The notes below the pieces were generated by a model that saw only the letters and a program-made list of their open reading frames with translations, was not told the origin of the DNA and made no database searches. A DNA stretch of 64,000 nucleotides, from positions 62,001 through 126,000 of the forward strand of contig NZ_JAMOII010000007.1 in the NCBI RefSeq assembly GCF_024448985.1. The letters are read 5' to 3'. The translations under genes and the position numbers were made by a program. Shown here piece after piece: positions 29,118 to 38,670 of the stretch. How positions within the stretch are numbered: position 1 is the first letter of the stretch; the number at the start of each line of letters is the position of its first letter. This stretch comes from Stutzerimonas stutzeri (GTDB lineage Bacteria; Pseudomonadota; Gammaproteobacteria; Pseudomonadales; Pseudomonadaceae).

Positions 29118-29819
29118 TCAGAAGTCGTCTTCGACCTGCCCGTCCTGAGTGCGGAACTCGCGGTTCTGCAGATAGGCATTGCGGACGAAGATGTACTTGT
29201 CACCGGTGACCATCTTCTCAGCCGAGAGCAGACCGGCGCGCAAGTCGACCACATTCACCGCGCGCGTCACGTTGCGAGTCGGCACATGGTCCATGTGGGG
29301 ATAAGGCTGCAGGAAGGCATCAGGCACACGTCCCGCCGCATCGCGTACGGTACTCGGTCCGAGCAACGGCAACACCACATAAGGTCCGCTGCCAAGTCCC
29401 CAGGCACCCAGCGTCTGGCCGAAATCTTCGTCGTTCTTCTGCAGGCCCATGCGGGTCGCCACATCGAAGAAGCCCAGCACGCCAAAGGTGGTATTGAACA
29501 GGATGCGGCTCGTGTCGATGCCGGCATCGCGAACCTTGCCCTGCAGCAGATCGTTCGTCAGCACCACGACATCGCCCAAGTTGCTGAACACGTTACCGAT
29601 GCCGTCTTCGAGGAAATTCGGAGTGACCTTCTGGTAACCCTGCGCGAGCGGCTTGAGCGTGTAGGTGTCGAGCTTGTCGTTGAAATTGAACACCACTCTG
29701 TTCACGCCTTCCCAAGGATCCTCCTCGGCAGCCTGCAACGAAGACGCGCCAAATACCGTCAGCGCTGCGACGAGCGTGACCCTGACATATCCGATCCAAT
29801 CCTTGCCGATCATTTGCAT
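29118..29819 (-). CDS. mlaA: MlaA/VacJ-family outer-membrane lipid asymmetry protein
   Basis: 233-residue protein of the MlaA family, which extracts misplaced phospholipids from the outer leaflet of the outer membrane for retrograde transport. Family hallmarks are EDPWEGVNRVVFNFND and the GLGSGPYVVLPLLGPSTVRD motif. ATG 29819 has AGAGGAAGG upstream. The N-terminus is a signal peptide ending SSLQA-AEED with no cysteine, so unlike the E. coli protein it appears not to be a lipoprotein. It seems monocistronic. Confidence 0.88.
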   Translation of the reverse strand: MQMIGKDWIGYVRVTLVAALTVFGASSLQAAEEDPWEGVNRVVFNFNDKLDTYTLKPLAQGYQKVTPNFLEDGIGNVFSNLGDVVVLTNDLLQGKVRDAGIDTSRILFNTTFGVLGFFDVATRMGLQKNDEDFGQTLGAWGLGSGPYVVLPLLGPSTVRDAAGRVPDAFLQPYPHMDHVPTRNVTRAVNVVDLRAGLLSAEKMVTGDKYIFVRNAYLQNREFRTQDGQVEDDF

Positions 29820-30029
29820 CGCGGCCTTCCTCTTATCCCGAATGGTGGCGTGCCCAACAAAGCGCAACAGTATAAATCCATTCTGAAGATTGCGGCAGCG
29901 AACAGACATGCGGCTACCAGCGAACTTCGCTGCACGACTCGCCCTCCAAGGGGGACAAGCCCGGGCCGCTGGCTTACTCCATCTTCACCGAGCTGGCGAA
30001 TTCGTAGTCTGAAATAAGAGGGAAGCAAT

Positions 30030-30296
30030 ATGCCGGAACATGATCTGCAGACGCAGCTAGCAGAGTTGCGTAGTCAGCTGGCCCAGGACACGCCGCTGAC
30101 CGAAGAGGAGCGCGCATCGCTACAGGCCATTGCGCAGGACATCGAGCTTCGCCTGGCGAACCAGGGCGTAGTTGATCAGAACGATTCGCTGGTCGATGGC
30201 GTCAACCTGGCGGTAGAGCGTTTCGAGGTCAGCCATCCCAATACCGCCATGACGTTGCGTAACATCATGCAGACGCTGGCGAACATGGGCATATGA
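30030..30296 (+). CDS. DUF4404 family small protein
   Basis: 88-residue acidic, helical cytoplasmic protein with a leucine-rich amphipathic pattern (LQTQLAELRSQLAQ, LTEEERASLQAIAQDIE) and a conserved end (FEVSHPNTAMTLRNIMQTLANMGI) typical of DUF4404. Function is unknown. A GAGGGAAG site precedes the ATG. It is divergent from mlaA and convergent with queF. Confidence 0.75.
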   Translation: MPEHDLQTQLAELRSQLAQDTPLTEEERASLQAIAQDIELRLANQGVVDQNDSLVDGVNLAVERFEVSHPNTAMTLRNIMQTLANMGI

Positions 30297-30322
30297 AGAG
30301 CGAAAGCTGATAAAACTGCTGG

Positions 30323-30348
30323 GGGCCGGACGAAAACGCCTCCGGCCC
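30323..30348. terminator. Bidirectional hairpin between the DUF4404 gene and queF
   Basis: Perfect 8-bp stem GGGCCGGA (30323-30330) with TCCGGCCC (30341-30348), placed between two convergent genes. On the minus strand TTTT appears about 7 bases after the stem; on the plus strand there is no T run. Confidence 0.5.
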
Positions 30349-30359
30349 GCCGGCTGCAC

Positions 30360-31190
30360 TCACTGTCTGACGAGACGCCCGTTGTCTACGGTAACGGCCT
30401 CGGTACTGCGGTAGGGATTGATATCCAGCCCGCCGCGACGTACGTACCGCGCGTATACCGTTAGCCACTCCGGCTTCAGCAGCCGCTGCAGGTCGAGAAA
30501 AATGCGCTCCACGCATTGTTCATGGAAGTCGGCGTGCTGACGGAAGCTCACCAGATAGGTGAGCAGACTGCTGTGATCCAGCGCAGCACCACGGTACTCG
30601 ATGACCACCGTGCCCCAATCCGGCTGGCCGGTGACGGGGCAGTTGGATTTGAGCAAATGGCTATAGACGCATTCTTCGACCTGACGACTCGGATCACAAC
30701 TCAGCAGATCCGCGCGTGGTGAATCGTAGTGCTCGATGGCCACGTCCAGCTCATCGATGCAGCGTCCCGCCAGTGGTGCAACACCATCCTGAGCAACTTC
30801 GTCCAGCGTCCGTAGACGAACACCGACCGGCTTGCCCGCTGCGGTCGACAGGTCCCTGACCATGACATCAACCAGCGCTTCGCGGCTTTCGAACACCGAC
30901 TGGTTCAGCGAATTCAGATAGAGCTTGAACGACTTGGATTCGATGATGTGCGGCGAATCCGCCGGGATGCTGAACTCACCGATGGCAACCACCGGCTTGC
31001 CGGACGGCAGCAGCCAGGACAGCTCGTAACAGTTCCAAATGTCCACGCCTCGATAAGGCAGGGTGTCGGCCGTCAGCCCCAGCTCGGCCCACTTTGGCGC
31101 GCGTGGGATCGGAAACAGTTGCTCGGGGCTGTAGGTCGCGACGTAGGCGCTGGTTTTACCCAGCGGTGAGCGTTCGGCGGGATGTTGCAT
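30360..31190 (-). CDS. queF: NADPH-dependent 7-cyano-7-deazaguanine reductase
   Basis: 276-residue cytosolic enzyme reducing preQ0 to preQ1 in queuosine biosynthesis. It is the long, two-domain form: the QueF motif [14 protein letters not shown] lies at residues 84-97 and the catalytic Cys184 and Asp191 are in [15 protein letters not shown] 31190 was chosen over an in-frame ATG at 31220 because the family N-terminus ([16 protein letters not shown]) follows directly. It lies downstream of and co-directional with the ABC transporter pair but with a 104-base spacer. Confidence 0.94.
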   Translation of the reverse strand: MQHPAERSPLGKTSAYVATYSPEQLFPIPRAPKWAELGLTADTLPYRGVDIWNCYELSWLLPSGKPVVAIGEFSIPADSPHIIESKSFKLYLNSLNQSVFESREALVDVMVRDLSTAAGKPVGVRLRTLDEVAQDGVAPLAGRCIDELDVAIEHYDSPRADLLSCDPSRQVEECVYSHLLKSNCPVTGQPDWGTVVIEYRGAALDHSSLLTYLVSFRQHADFHEQCVERIFLDLQRLLKPEWLTVYARYVRRGGLDINPYRSTEAVTVDNGRLVRQ

Positions 31191-31294
31191 GGCGGGAACC
31201 TGTACGAAAAATGACCGCAATTGTATCGGTTCCCCCCGTGTTTATCATCGCGAAATTGCCCCACCGTCCTACCGCTGGGCTCGCTCTCAACTTC

Positions 31295-32074
31295 TCACTG
31301 GCGCATTCCGCGGCCGCTATTGAGCAGCCGGATACACCATAGATACATCAGCACGGCCGCCACCGCCATGAAGCTGATGGCAATGCCGATGCGGATATCA
31401 GACACCCCGAGGATGCCGTAGCGGAACGCATTGACCATGTGCAGGATGGGGTTAGCCAGTGACAGCGTCTGCCAGAACGGCGACAGCAAGGTGATCGAAT
31501 AGAACACGCCACCCAGGTAGGTCAGCGGCGTCAGCACGAAGGTCGGGATGATCGAGATATCGTCGAAATTTCGCGCAAACACCGCATTGATGAAGCCGCC
31601 CAGCGCGAAGATCGTCGAGGTCAGGGTGATGACCAGCAGCGTGACGCCCAAGTGATGAACCTGCAGATCGGTAAAAAACATCGACAGCACGGTGACGATC
31701 AGTGCAACGGCCAAGCCTCGCGTGATGCCGCCCAACGCGAAACCGATGAGAATGACGTGCGGAGAAACTGGCGAGACCAGTAGCTCTTCGATGGAACGCT
31801 GGAATTTGCTGCTGAAAAAACTCGACACCACATTGCTGTAGGAGTTGGTGATCACCGACATCATGATCAGCCCCGGCACGATGTACTCCATGTAGCTGAA
31901 GCCGCCCATCTCGCCGATTCGCGCGCCGATCAGATTTCCGAAGATGACGAAGTACAGCACCATGGTGATCGCTGGTGGCAGCAGGGTTTGCGGCCAAATG
32001 CGCGTGTAGCGGCGGATCTCGCGATGAACGATGGTTTGCAGCGCAACCAGATTGGGCCGAAATTCCGCGTTCAT
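31295..32074 (-). CDS. ABC-2 type transporter permease (YadH-like)
   Basis: 259-residue inner-membrane protein with six predicted helices and the ABC-2 fold (ETLLPPAITMVLYFVIFG-like first helix, EYIVPGLIMMSVITNSYSN, FVLTPLTYLGGVFYS). It overlaps the ATPase gene by 4 bases, so the two form an exporter of unknown substrate; YadGH in E. coli is the closest named pair. Strongly hydrophobic throughout, ending in a basic tail. Confidence 0.87.
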   Translation of the reverse strand: MNAEFRPNLVALQTIVHREIRRYTRIWPQTLLPPAITMVLYFVIFGNLIGARIGEMGGFSYMEYIVPGLIMMSVITNSYSNVVSSFFSSKFQRSIEELLVSPVSPHVILIGFALGGITRGLAVALIVTVLSMFFTDLQVHHLGVTLLVITLTSTIFALGGFINAVFARNFDDISIIPTFVLTPLTYLGGVFYSITLLSPFWQTLSLANPILHMVNAFRYGILGVSDIRIGIAISFMAVAAVLMYLWCIRLLNSGRGMRQ

Positions 32075-33003
32075 TTGGCCACCTTGGGCAGATTGTTCTC
32101 CACCATCGAAACGAACAGCTCCTCCAGTCGATTGGTCTTGTTGCGCAGGCTCAGCACTTCGATGCCCTGCGCTGCCAGCAGACGAAACAGGTCGGTAATA
32201 CCCTGGCTCTTTTCCACCTGCACCTCGAGCGTGTGGTGATCGACCAGCCTCGCCGGGTAGTTGCCCAGCTCTGGCGGCACCAGCTGCGATTCCTTCAGAT
32301 CGAGCAGGAAGGTTTCAACATGCAGCTGCTTGAGCAGTTCGCGCATGCTGGTGTTCTTGACGATCCGTCCGTGGTCGATGATGCCGATGTTGCGACACAG
32401 CTGCTCGGCCTCTTCCAGATAATGCGTGGTAAGGATGATGGTGATGCCCTCACGGTTGAGTTCGGTGAGGAACGACCACATCGAGCGGCGAAGCTCGATG
32501 TCCACGCCAGCCGTTGGCTCGTCGAGAATCAGCAGGCGCGGGCGATGGATCAGTGCGCGAGCAATCATCAGTCGCCGCTTCATGCCGCCAGAGAGCATCC
32601 GCGAGGACACGTCACGCTTGTCCCACAAACCCAACTGGTTCAAGTACTGCTCGGCGCGCTCCTTGGCCACCTTGGCCGGGATGCCGTAGTACCCGGCTTG
32701 CGTGACGAGAATATCGAAGGCCTTCTCGAACTGGTTGAAGTTGAACTCCTGAGGCACCACGCCCAGGCAACGCTTGAGCCTGGCGGGGTCGCGGTCCAGA
32801 TCATGGCCGAACACATTGACCGCGCCGTCTGTTTTGTTCACCAGCGTCGAGAGAATGCCGATGGTGGTGGATTTGCCAGCGCCGTTGGGGCCCAGCAACG
32901 CGAAGAAGTCGCCTTCGGCCACGTCCAGATCGATCCCTTTGAGGGCCTCGAATCCGTTTCCGTAAACCTTGGTCAACTGCCGAATGGACAGAGCGGTACT
33001 CAT
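32071..33003 (-). CDS. ABC transporter ATP-binding protein (YadG-like)
   Basis: 310-residue cytoplasmic ATPase. Walker A GPNGAGKST lies near residue 38, the signature LSGGMKRRL near residue 134, and Walker B LLILDEPTAGVD after it, followed by a His switch (LTTHYLEEAE). The C-terminal 80 residues are the extension common to ABC-2 ATPases. An in-frame ATG at 33015 is possible; neither start has a strong ribosome site, and 33003 was chosen from the family N-terminus (STALSIRQLTKVYG). Confidence 0.88.
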   Translation of the reverse strand: MSTALSIRQLTKVYGNGFEALKGIDLDVAEGDFFALLGPNGAGKSTTIGILSTLVNKTDGAVNVFGHDLDRDPARLKRCLGVVPQEFNFNQFEKAFDILVTQAGYYGIPAKVAKERAEQYLNQLGLWDKRDVSSRMLSGGMKRRLMIARALIHRPRLLILDEPTAGVDIELRRSMWSFLTELNREGITIILTTHYLEEAEQLCRNIGIIDHGRIVKNTSMRELLKQLHVETFLLDLKESQLVPPELGNYPARLVDHHTLEVQVEKSQGITDLFRLLAAQGIEVLSLRNKTNRLEELFVSMVENNLPKVAK

Positions 33004-33259
33004 ATAAACATGCACACAACGCGGAGAGATTCAGACTAGATAAGGGCGCCGTCGTGCGATTGCAACCGCGCTGCCTGATCGCACCCACAACGCTCACCCG
33101 CGCTAAAGCGCTTCACCGCGCCTCTCTACGGTCATTTCAGAACTCATCCTCCCCGGCCCGGTCATTACTTGAAACCAAACGCATCGCCTGTTTCTGATCT
33201 CGATGCACATCCAGGACCTATGCTCAAGTAGGACGCCCTTCGCTCAACAAGGAAACCTC

Positions 33260-35707
33260 ATGACCCTGCTCTGGCTGCTCGTGTTACTGCTCGGCATCGC
33301 CGTGATCGCCCATCTACGGGTTTCGCCCGTGCCCGCGCTGGCCATCGTGGCCGCGTACCTGGTGTTCATGGGAGTCGCCGATGAAACGCCGGCCTGGTTG
33401 ATGGTCATCCTCTGGCTTCTGCTCGTTGGCGTTGCCGTCTTCCTGCTGGTCGAGGATTTGCGCATAAAGCATTTCAGCGGGCCGATGTTCGACTGGTTCA
33501 AGAAGGTCTTGCCGCCCATCTCCGACACCGAACGCGATGCCATAGACGCTGGTAGCGTCTGGTGGGATGGCGAGCTGTTCAGCGGACGGCCGAACTGGGA
33601 CACCCTGCTCGGCTATCCCAAAGCCACGCTCACTGGCGAAGAACAGGCATTCATCGATGGACCCACTGAAACGCTGTGCGCCATGGTCAACGATTGGGAC
33701 GTCGGCCAGCGTCTGGACCTCCCGCAAGAAGCCTGGGACTACATCAAGGCCGAAGGCTTCTTCGCCCTGATCATTCCCAAGGAATACGGCGGCAAAGGCT
33801 TCTCTGCCTATGCGCACTCGCAGATCGTGATGAAGCTGGCCACTCGCAGCGGCGACCTCGCCAGCACTGTCATGGTGCCCAACTCGCTCGGGCCGGCCGA
33901 GCTGCTGATGCACTACGGCACGGATGAGCAACGCAACCACTACCTGCCGCGCCTGGCCAACGGTACGGATATCCCCTGCTTCGCCCTGACCGGGCCCTAT
34001 GCCGGCTCCGACGCCGGTGCGATGAACGACAGCGGCGTGATTTGCAAGGGCCAGTGGCAAGGCGAAGAAGTTATCGGTCTACGCCTGAATTGGGAGAAGC
34101 GCTATATCACCCTCGGCCCGGTCGCGACGCTGCTGGGTGTCGCCTTCAAGACCTACGATCCCGATCACCTGCTGGGTGACGAGGAAGAACTCGGTATCAG
34201 CCTGGCCTTGATTCCCACCGACACTGCCGGCGTCGAGATCGGTCGTCGCCACCTGCCGCTGGGCGCCGCGTTCATGAACGGGCCGAACTGGGGCAAGGAC
34301 GTATTCGTCCCGCTGGAAGCCATCATTGGCGGACGCGACATGATCGGCAAAGGTTGGATGATGCTGATGAACTGCCTGTCCGTCGGTCGTTCCATCTCGC
34401 TACCGGCAACTGGCGTCAGTGCCGCCAAGGCATGCAGCTATGTCACCGGCCGCTACGCGCAGATTCGTGAGCAATTCAACGTGCCGCTGGCCGCTTTCGA
34501 AGGCATCCAGGAGCCCCTCGCCCGCATCGGTGGCAACGCCTGGTTGATGGACAGCGCGCGAATCCTGACGGCCAATGCGGTCGATCTGGGCGAAAAGCCC
34601 TCGGTGCTTTCGGCCATCCTCAAATATCACCTGACTGAACGCGGCCGCGAATGCGTCACCGACGCCATGGATATCCACGGCGGCAAGGGCATCATCATGG
34701 GTCCGAACAACTATCTGGGCCGCCTGTGGCTGTCGGCGCCGATATCCATCACCGTCGAAGGCGCGAACATTCTGTCGCGCAACCTGATGATCTTCGGCCA
34801 AGGCGCGATTCGCTGCCATCCGTTCGTATTGCGCGAGATGGAACTGGTCCATGAGCCGGACCGCGATGCCGCGGTGAAGAAGTTCGACAAACTGCTAATG
34901 CAGCACATCGGCTTCGCTGTTAGCAACACCGCCAGCACGCTGGTGCTCGGGCTGACCTTCGGCCTGCTCGGCAGCGCCCCCGGCAATGACCTCACCCGCC
35001 CCTATTTCCGCGCACTGAACCGTATCGCAGCGGCATTCGCCATGCTCGCCGATGTGTCCATGATGCTGCTTGGTGGTGAATTGAAGCGCCGCGAACGCCT
35101 GTCGGCCCGGCTCGGCGATGTGCTCAGCCATCTGTATCTGGCGTCCGCCGCACTCAAGCGCTACCACGACCTGGGTCATCCCGTGGAGCAGGCGCCGCTG
35201 CTGCGCTGGGCTTTGGAGGATTGCCTATGCAAAGCCGAGCAAGCGTTGGCCGGCACACTGGCCAACTTCCCCAACCGGCTCCTTGGCGGCGTGCTGCAGG
35301 TGCTGGTGTTCCCCTTCGGCGCGCGTCACCGGGGGCCGTCAGATGAACTCGACGCGGAAGTCGCCGCCATCCTCGGACGGCCGGAAGGCGACGCGGCGCT
35401 GGAGCAGATTCTTGATGGCGTTTATCGCCCGCTCGGCAGCGAGGAAGCCTTTGGCGCGCTGCGCGATGCGTTCGACACGCTGGCCGCTGCTCAGCCGCTG
35501 CAGAAGAAGCTGAATAAAGCTCTCAAGCATGGAGAGTTCAAACCGACCGCGGCGCAAGACCCCATCACTGCGGCTGTGGCAGCGGGCGTGCTCGACGAGG
35601 GCGAAGCGGCACAACTGCGCAGCGCCGAAGCCGCCAGACGTAAAGTCATCGACGTGGACGACTTCAGCAAAGAGGCGCTTGCATTGGAGCCAGGACGAAT
35701 TCGATAG
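33260..35707 (+). CDS. fadE: Acyl-CoA dehydrogenase FadE-like
   Basis: 815-residue enzyme catalysing the first, FAD-dependent step of fatty acid beta-oxidation. The N-terminus has two to three membrane-interacting hydrophobic segments (LLWLLVLLLGIAVIAHL, ALAIVAAYLVFMG, LMVILWLLLVGVAVFLL). The dehydrogenase core follows (GFFALIIPKEYGGKGFSAYA, CFALTGPYAGSD, DIHGGKGI) and then a C-terminal extension of about 270 residues (DUF1974-type). ATG 33260 has AAGGAAACC upstream. Length equals E. coli FadE (814). Confidence 0.93.
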   Translation: MTLLWLLVLLLGIAVIAHLRVSPVPALAIVAAYLVFMGVADETPAWLMVILWLLLVGVAVFLLVEDLRIKHFSGPMFDWFKKVLPPISDTERDAIDAGSVWWDGELFSGRPNWDTLLGYPKATLTGEEQAFIDGPTETLCAMVNDWDVGQRLDLPQEAWDYIKAEGFFALIIPKEYGGKGFSAYAHSQIVMKLATRSGDLASTVMVPNSLGPAELLMHYGTDEQRNHYLPRLANGTDIPCFALTGPYAGSDAGAMNDSGVICKGQWQGEEVIGLRLNWEKRYITLGPVATLLGVAFKTYDPDHLLGDEEELGISLALIPTDTAGVEIGRRHLPLGAAFMNGPNWGKDVFVPLEAIIGGRDMIGKGWMMLMNCLSVGRSISLPATGVSAAKACSYVTGRYAQIREQFNVPLAAFEGIQEPLARIGGNAWLMDSARILTANAVDLGEKPSVLSAILKYHLTERGRECVTDAMDIHGGKGIIMGPNNYLGRLWLSAPISITVEGANILSRNLMIFGQGAIRCHPFVLREMELVHEPDRDAAVKKFDKLLMQHIGFAVSNTASTLVLGLTFGLLGSAPGNDLTRPYFRALNRIAAAFAMLADVSMMLLGGELKRRERLSARLGDVLSHLYLASAALKRYHDLGHPVEQAPLLRWALEDCLCKAEQALAGTLANFPNRLLGGVLQVLVFPFGARHRGPSDELDAEVAAILGRPEGDAALEQILDGVYRPLGSEEAFGALRDAFDTLAAAQPLQKKLNKALKHGEFKPTAAQDPITAAVAAGVLDEGEAAQLRSAEAARRKVIDVDDFSKEALALEPGRIR

Positions 35708-35716
35708 CAGCTCGGC

Positions 35717-35750
35717 CCGCCTCGGCAACGCAAACGCTTCACGCCGAGGC
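35717..35750 (+). terminator. Hairpin after fadE
   Basis: Stem CGCCTCGGC (35717-35725) with GCCGAGGCG (35742-35750), extendable by CGG/CCG outside, 10 bases after the stop codon. No T run follows. Confidence 0.4.
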
Positions 35751-35840
35751 GAGCCGTCTATCTAGCCCTCTGGCGGTTCAATCGAACCCATGCTTGGGTC
35801 ATGAGTCCACTGGATACGACCCAATGACTGCGCGCCGCCC

Positions 35841-35846
35841 TATAAT
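35841..35846 (+). promoter_or_regulatory. Probable -10 element of the PA2817-like gene
   Basis: A perfect TATAAT lies 30 bases before the ATG at 35876. No good -35 hexamer is seen 17 bases upstream, so strength is uncertain. Confidence 0.4.
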
Positions 35847-35875
35847 CGCGCGCCCAATCCGACACAGGTGAACCA

Positions 35876-36283
35876 ATGGCCAACGCTTATCACGATCACA
35901 ACCTGGCTCTTCTGGCCCATCTGCGTGGCATTCTGCTTGCCATGGGTGAAACTGGACAGGTATCGGAAGAAAGTCATGCACTGTTTCTCGAGCGCTTCGA
36001 TGAGCTGATCATGAACCTCAAAGACGTGCCGGAAGAGCGGCATATAGGTCAGGACATGATCTGTCAGGTCTTCCACCGCTATCCGCAGATCGCTCATCTG
36101 GTCCCACGGGATCTGCTGTGGTTCTTCGGTGGTGACTGCCTGCACTTCATGCCGGACGAAGAGATCGAAATTTTCCAGCGTCTGGAAGAGCGCCGCTACG
36201 AAGCCGAGCAAAACGAAGAGCCCTTCGACTGGAACATGGAAAGGCAGCTGCTGACCCTGCCGGAAGAAAGCCCTCGGCACTGA
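35876..36283 (+). CDS. PA2817-family hypothetical protein
   Basis: 135-residue acidic soluble protein with helical segments and a central aromatic stretch (DLLWFFGGDCLHFMPDEEIE). It has no signal peptide or membrane segment and no domain I can tie to a function. Its position directly after the fadE-like gene matches Pseudomonas gene order (PA2815/PA2817, from recall), which hints at conservation rather than a specific role. Confidence 0.7.
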   Translation: MANAYHDHNLALLAHLRGILLAMGETGQVSEESHALFLERFDELIMNLKDVPEERHIGQDMICQVFHRYPQIAHLVPRDLLWFFGGDCLHFMPDEEIEIFQRLEERRYEAEQNEEPFDWNMERQLLTLPEESPRH

Positions 36284-36310
36284 CTAACCACCTTAGTGCT
36301 GATGCAGGGC

Positions 36311-36364
36311 TTTGTAGGAGCGGGCCGCGCCTGCGATTCACGCGCATGGTGCGCTCCTACAGAG
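36311..36364. repeat. REP-type palindromic pair
   Basis: TGTAGGAGCG (36313-36322) is paired with the inverted copy GCGCTCCTACA (36351-36361) around a GC-rich core, the layout of paired Pseudomonas REP elements. It lies just after the PA2817-like gene. Confidence 0.75.
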
Positions 36365-36996
36365 CTTTTAGCGCTTATCTGAACGGCTGACGCACTGCTA
36401 ATTTTTGTCTCTGCTCGGCAGCGGACTTGGCGCCTCGGCTGAGCGGGACGATTGCGACACAGCTGTTGGCAAGGCGCACCTGACCGCTTGCCATTGCAAG
36501 ATCGGCGCGGCGCGCCATGTCATGACTCGTTCGGATGTCAGCAGGCGAGTCGCTTTTGCCGCCTCGATCCGCTCGAAACCGATCTCTTTCCGGCTCTCTG
36601 AGCGGGCGGCTCAGGCGTTCGGCAAGCCGAATTATTTTCGTCGTCACCTATTGCATTTATCGCAAGAATAGAAGCGAAGCCCCCGCTAACCGCCTGATGA
36701 TGGTAGACTGCGCGCCGTTGCGTCGCCGTTCAGCAAAGACGCAACCTCATTCTGCCGGGAACGCACCCGGCACCGCCGCTGCAGGATCACAGCGATCGCC
36801 GCCCATGTGCGTGCCGCTTGTGACGCTTTCGGATCGCGCTTGTCGGTCTCTCTCCTGTCAGCTTCCAGTCTGCACCCCTCGAACACCGGTTCGATCATGC
36901 CTGCCTCGCGCAGTGATTCGGGTGCCATAACGCCATGCCGTGAATACGGCCCTGCGTCGTGCCAGCGATGCTTGAGGCTCATAAAAAGGAGACGTT
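36365..36996. other. 632-base non-coding region upstream of the symporter
   Basis: No credible gene on either strand. A perfect hairpin TGCCGGG/CCCGGCA lies at 36753-36772 and a TAGACT -10-like hexamer near 36703. The region probably contains the symporter promoter and a long leader. Confidence 0.35.
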
Positions 36997-38670
36997 GTGT
37001 ACCAACTCGCCCTACCCACCGTTCTGCTTCTGTTGCTGGGCTTCTATGGATTGACGTTTTTTCTGTCGACCCGCATCGGCCAGAAGGAAGAGAACGTAGA
37101 CAGCTACATGGTTTCCAACAACTCGGTGGGTTTCGGCATGTCTGCCGCCAGCATGACCGCCACCTGGATCTGGGCCGCCTCGTTCTACGCCGCAGCAAGC
37201 GCGGGTTACAAGTACGGCCTCTCCGGTGCGCTGCATTACGGATTCTGGGGCGCGCTGATGATTCTGTTCATCTACCCCTTCGGCAAGCGCTTCCGGCAGC
37301 TGGCGCCTAAGGCCCACACCCTCGGCGAGATCATGCAGGCGCGCCACGGTCGCTCCAGCCAGATGATCCTTGCAGGCTCCAACATCCTCGGTAGCTGCAT
37401 CAGCCTGACGGTCAACTTCACCGCCGCTGGCGCGCTGGTCGAAGTGCTCTCGCCGCTGAGTTTCGTGCATGGCGTCCTGTTCGCCGGCCTTGGCGTGCTG
37501 TCCTACACGCTGTGGTCGGGCTTCCGTTCTTCGGTGCTGACCGACTTCGGCCAGCTGGTGGCCATGATCCTCGCGGCGGTCATCATCATTCCGATGATCT
37601 TCTTTCAACTGGGCGGGCCGGAACTGTTCGAGGCAGGCATGCCGCGTCTGGCGCCGGAACAAGCGAGTTTCTACTCGCCTATGGCGATCCTCGAGCAGGG
37701 CGCACCCTTCTTCGTCGCGGTGCTGGCCTATGCCATCGGCAATCAGACCATCGCCCAGCGCCTATTCGCCGTGCGCGAAGACCTGATCAAGCCAACCTTC
37801 CTCACCGCGACCGTCGGTTACGGCGCCATTGTCATCGGCCTCGGCATGCTCGGCCTGCTAGCGCTGCTGGCCGGCATCGAGCCCATCGACGGTGATCTGA
37901 ACAACCTGATCCCGCAGATGGCCTCCAACTACCTGCCACCGTTCATGATCGGGCTGCTGTTCATCATGGTGATCGGCTCGCTCTCGTCCACAGCCGACTC
38001 TGACCTCTCCGCCCTGTCGTCCATCGTCATGACAGACATTTACGGCAAGACGCTGGCCAAGAACAAACCCAACCCGACCGTGATGCTCTGGGTCGGACGC
38101 CTGACCATGATCGTCGCGACCATGGTCGGCGTCGCCTTCGCCAGCCTCAAGCTCGACATCCTCACCATGCTGATCTTCGTCGGTGCGCTCTGGGGCTCCA
38201 TCGTCTTTCCGGTGATCGCCAGCCTGTTCTGGGATCGTGTTACCAACAAGGCCTTCACCAGCGCGGTGATCGCGGCCTTCGCCATGTTCATTGTCTGCCG
38301 CTTCGAACTGGTGCCGCTGGACGGCGTATTGGCGGTGTTCTTTGAACTCTGCGCCTCCGTCGGCGGCGGCGTGGTGATCGGCCTCATGACCTTCGGCTTC
38401 TTTGGTCGCCGAGCCGGCATCCTGCTCGGCGTAGTTGCAACGCTGGCGCTGGCGCCGTTCGCCGTGGGCTTCCTGCGTGATTACACGGTTTTGCTCAGCT
38501 CGTTGACCGCCTATGGGGTCAGCATGGTGGTTTGCGTGGCCATCAGCCTGCGCAACCGGGAACGCTTCGATTTCGACCGGATCGGCGAGCAGGTCATCGC
38601 TTTCCAGACCGTACAACCCGAACCCAAGACCAACGAGAAGGAGAACATCCCATGTCCAGTATCGCTCTGA
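36997..38670 (+). CDS. Sodium:solute symporter (SSS family)
   Basis: 557-residue inner-membrane carrier with about 13 helices. The SSS features are visible: the periplasmic start TRIGQKEENVDSYMVSNNSVG, MSAASMTATWIWAASFYAAAS, and the sodium-site-like SLSSTADSDLSALSSIVMTDIY. It starts at GTG 36997 with AAGGAG upstream. The substrate is not deducible; the family carries urea, acetate, sugars and amino acids. A 43-residue membrane protein overlaps its end. It is convergent with the itaconate operon, whose own TRAP membrane subunits are missing. Confidence 0.85.
   Translation: MYQLALPTVLLLLLGFYGLTFFLSTRIGQKEENVDSYMVSNNSVGFGMSAASMTATWIWAASFYAAASAGYKYGLSGALHYGFWGALMILFIYPFGKRFRQLAPKAHTLGEIMQARHGRSSQMILAGSNILGSCISLTVNFTAAGALVEVLSPLSFVHGVLFAGLGVLSYTLWSGFRSSVLTDFGQLVAMILAAVIIIPMIFFQLGGPELFEAGMPRLAPEQASFYSPMAILEQGAPFFVAVLAYAIGNQTIAQRLFAVREDLIKPTFLTATVGYGAIVIGLGMLGLLALLAGIEPIDGDLNNLIPQMASNYLPPFMIGLLFIMVIGSLSSTADSDLSALSSIVMTDIYGKTLAKNKPNPTVMLWVGRLTMIVATMVGVAFASLKLDILTMLIFVGALWGSIVFPVIASLFWDRVTNKAFTSAVIAAFAMFIVCRFELVPLDGVLAVFFELCASVGGGVVIGLMTFGFFGRRAGILLGVVATLALAPFAVGFLRDYTVLLSSLTAYGVSMVVCVAISLRNRERFDFDRIGEQVIAFQTVQPEPKTNEKENIPCPVSL

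Noticed and set aside
30972-31294. preQ1 riboswitch upstream of queF
   Set aside because: The 104-base spacer shows no pseudoknot-type preQ1 aptamer pattern that I can recognise.
31975-33039. Plus-strand open frame of 354 codons
   Set aside because: Antisense to the ABC ATPase gene; no family resemblance, and the minus strand has intact Walker and signature motifs.
36375-36647. Minus-strand open frame of 90 codons in the symporter upstream region
   Set aside because: No ribosome site, no recognisable domain, arginine-rich composition typical of chance frames in high-GC DNA.
37858-38616. Minus-strand His/Gln/Asp-rich open frame of 252 codons
   Set aside because: Antisense of membrane helices in the symporter gene, which typically yields such polar translations.
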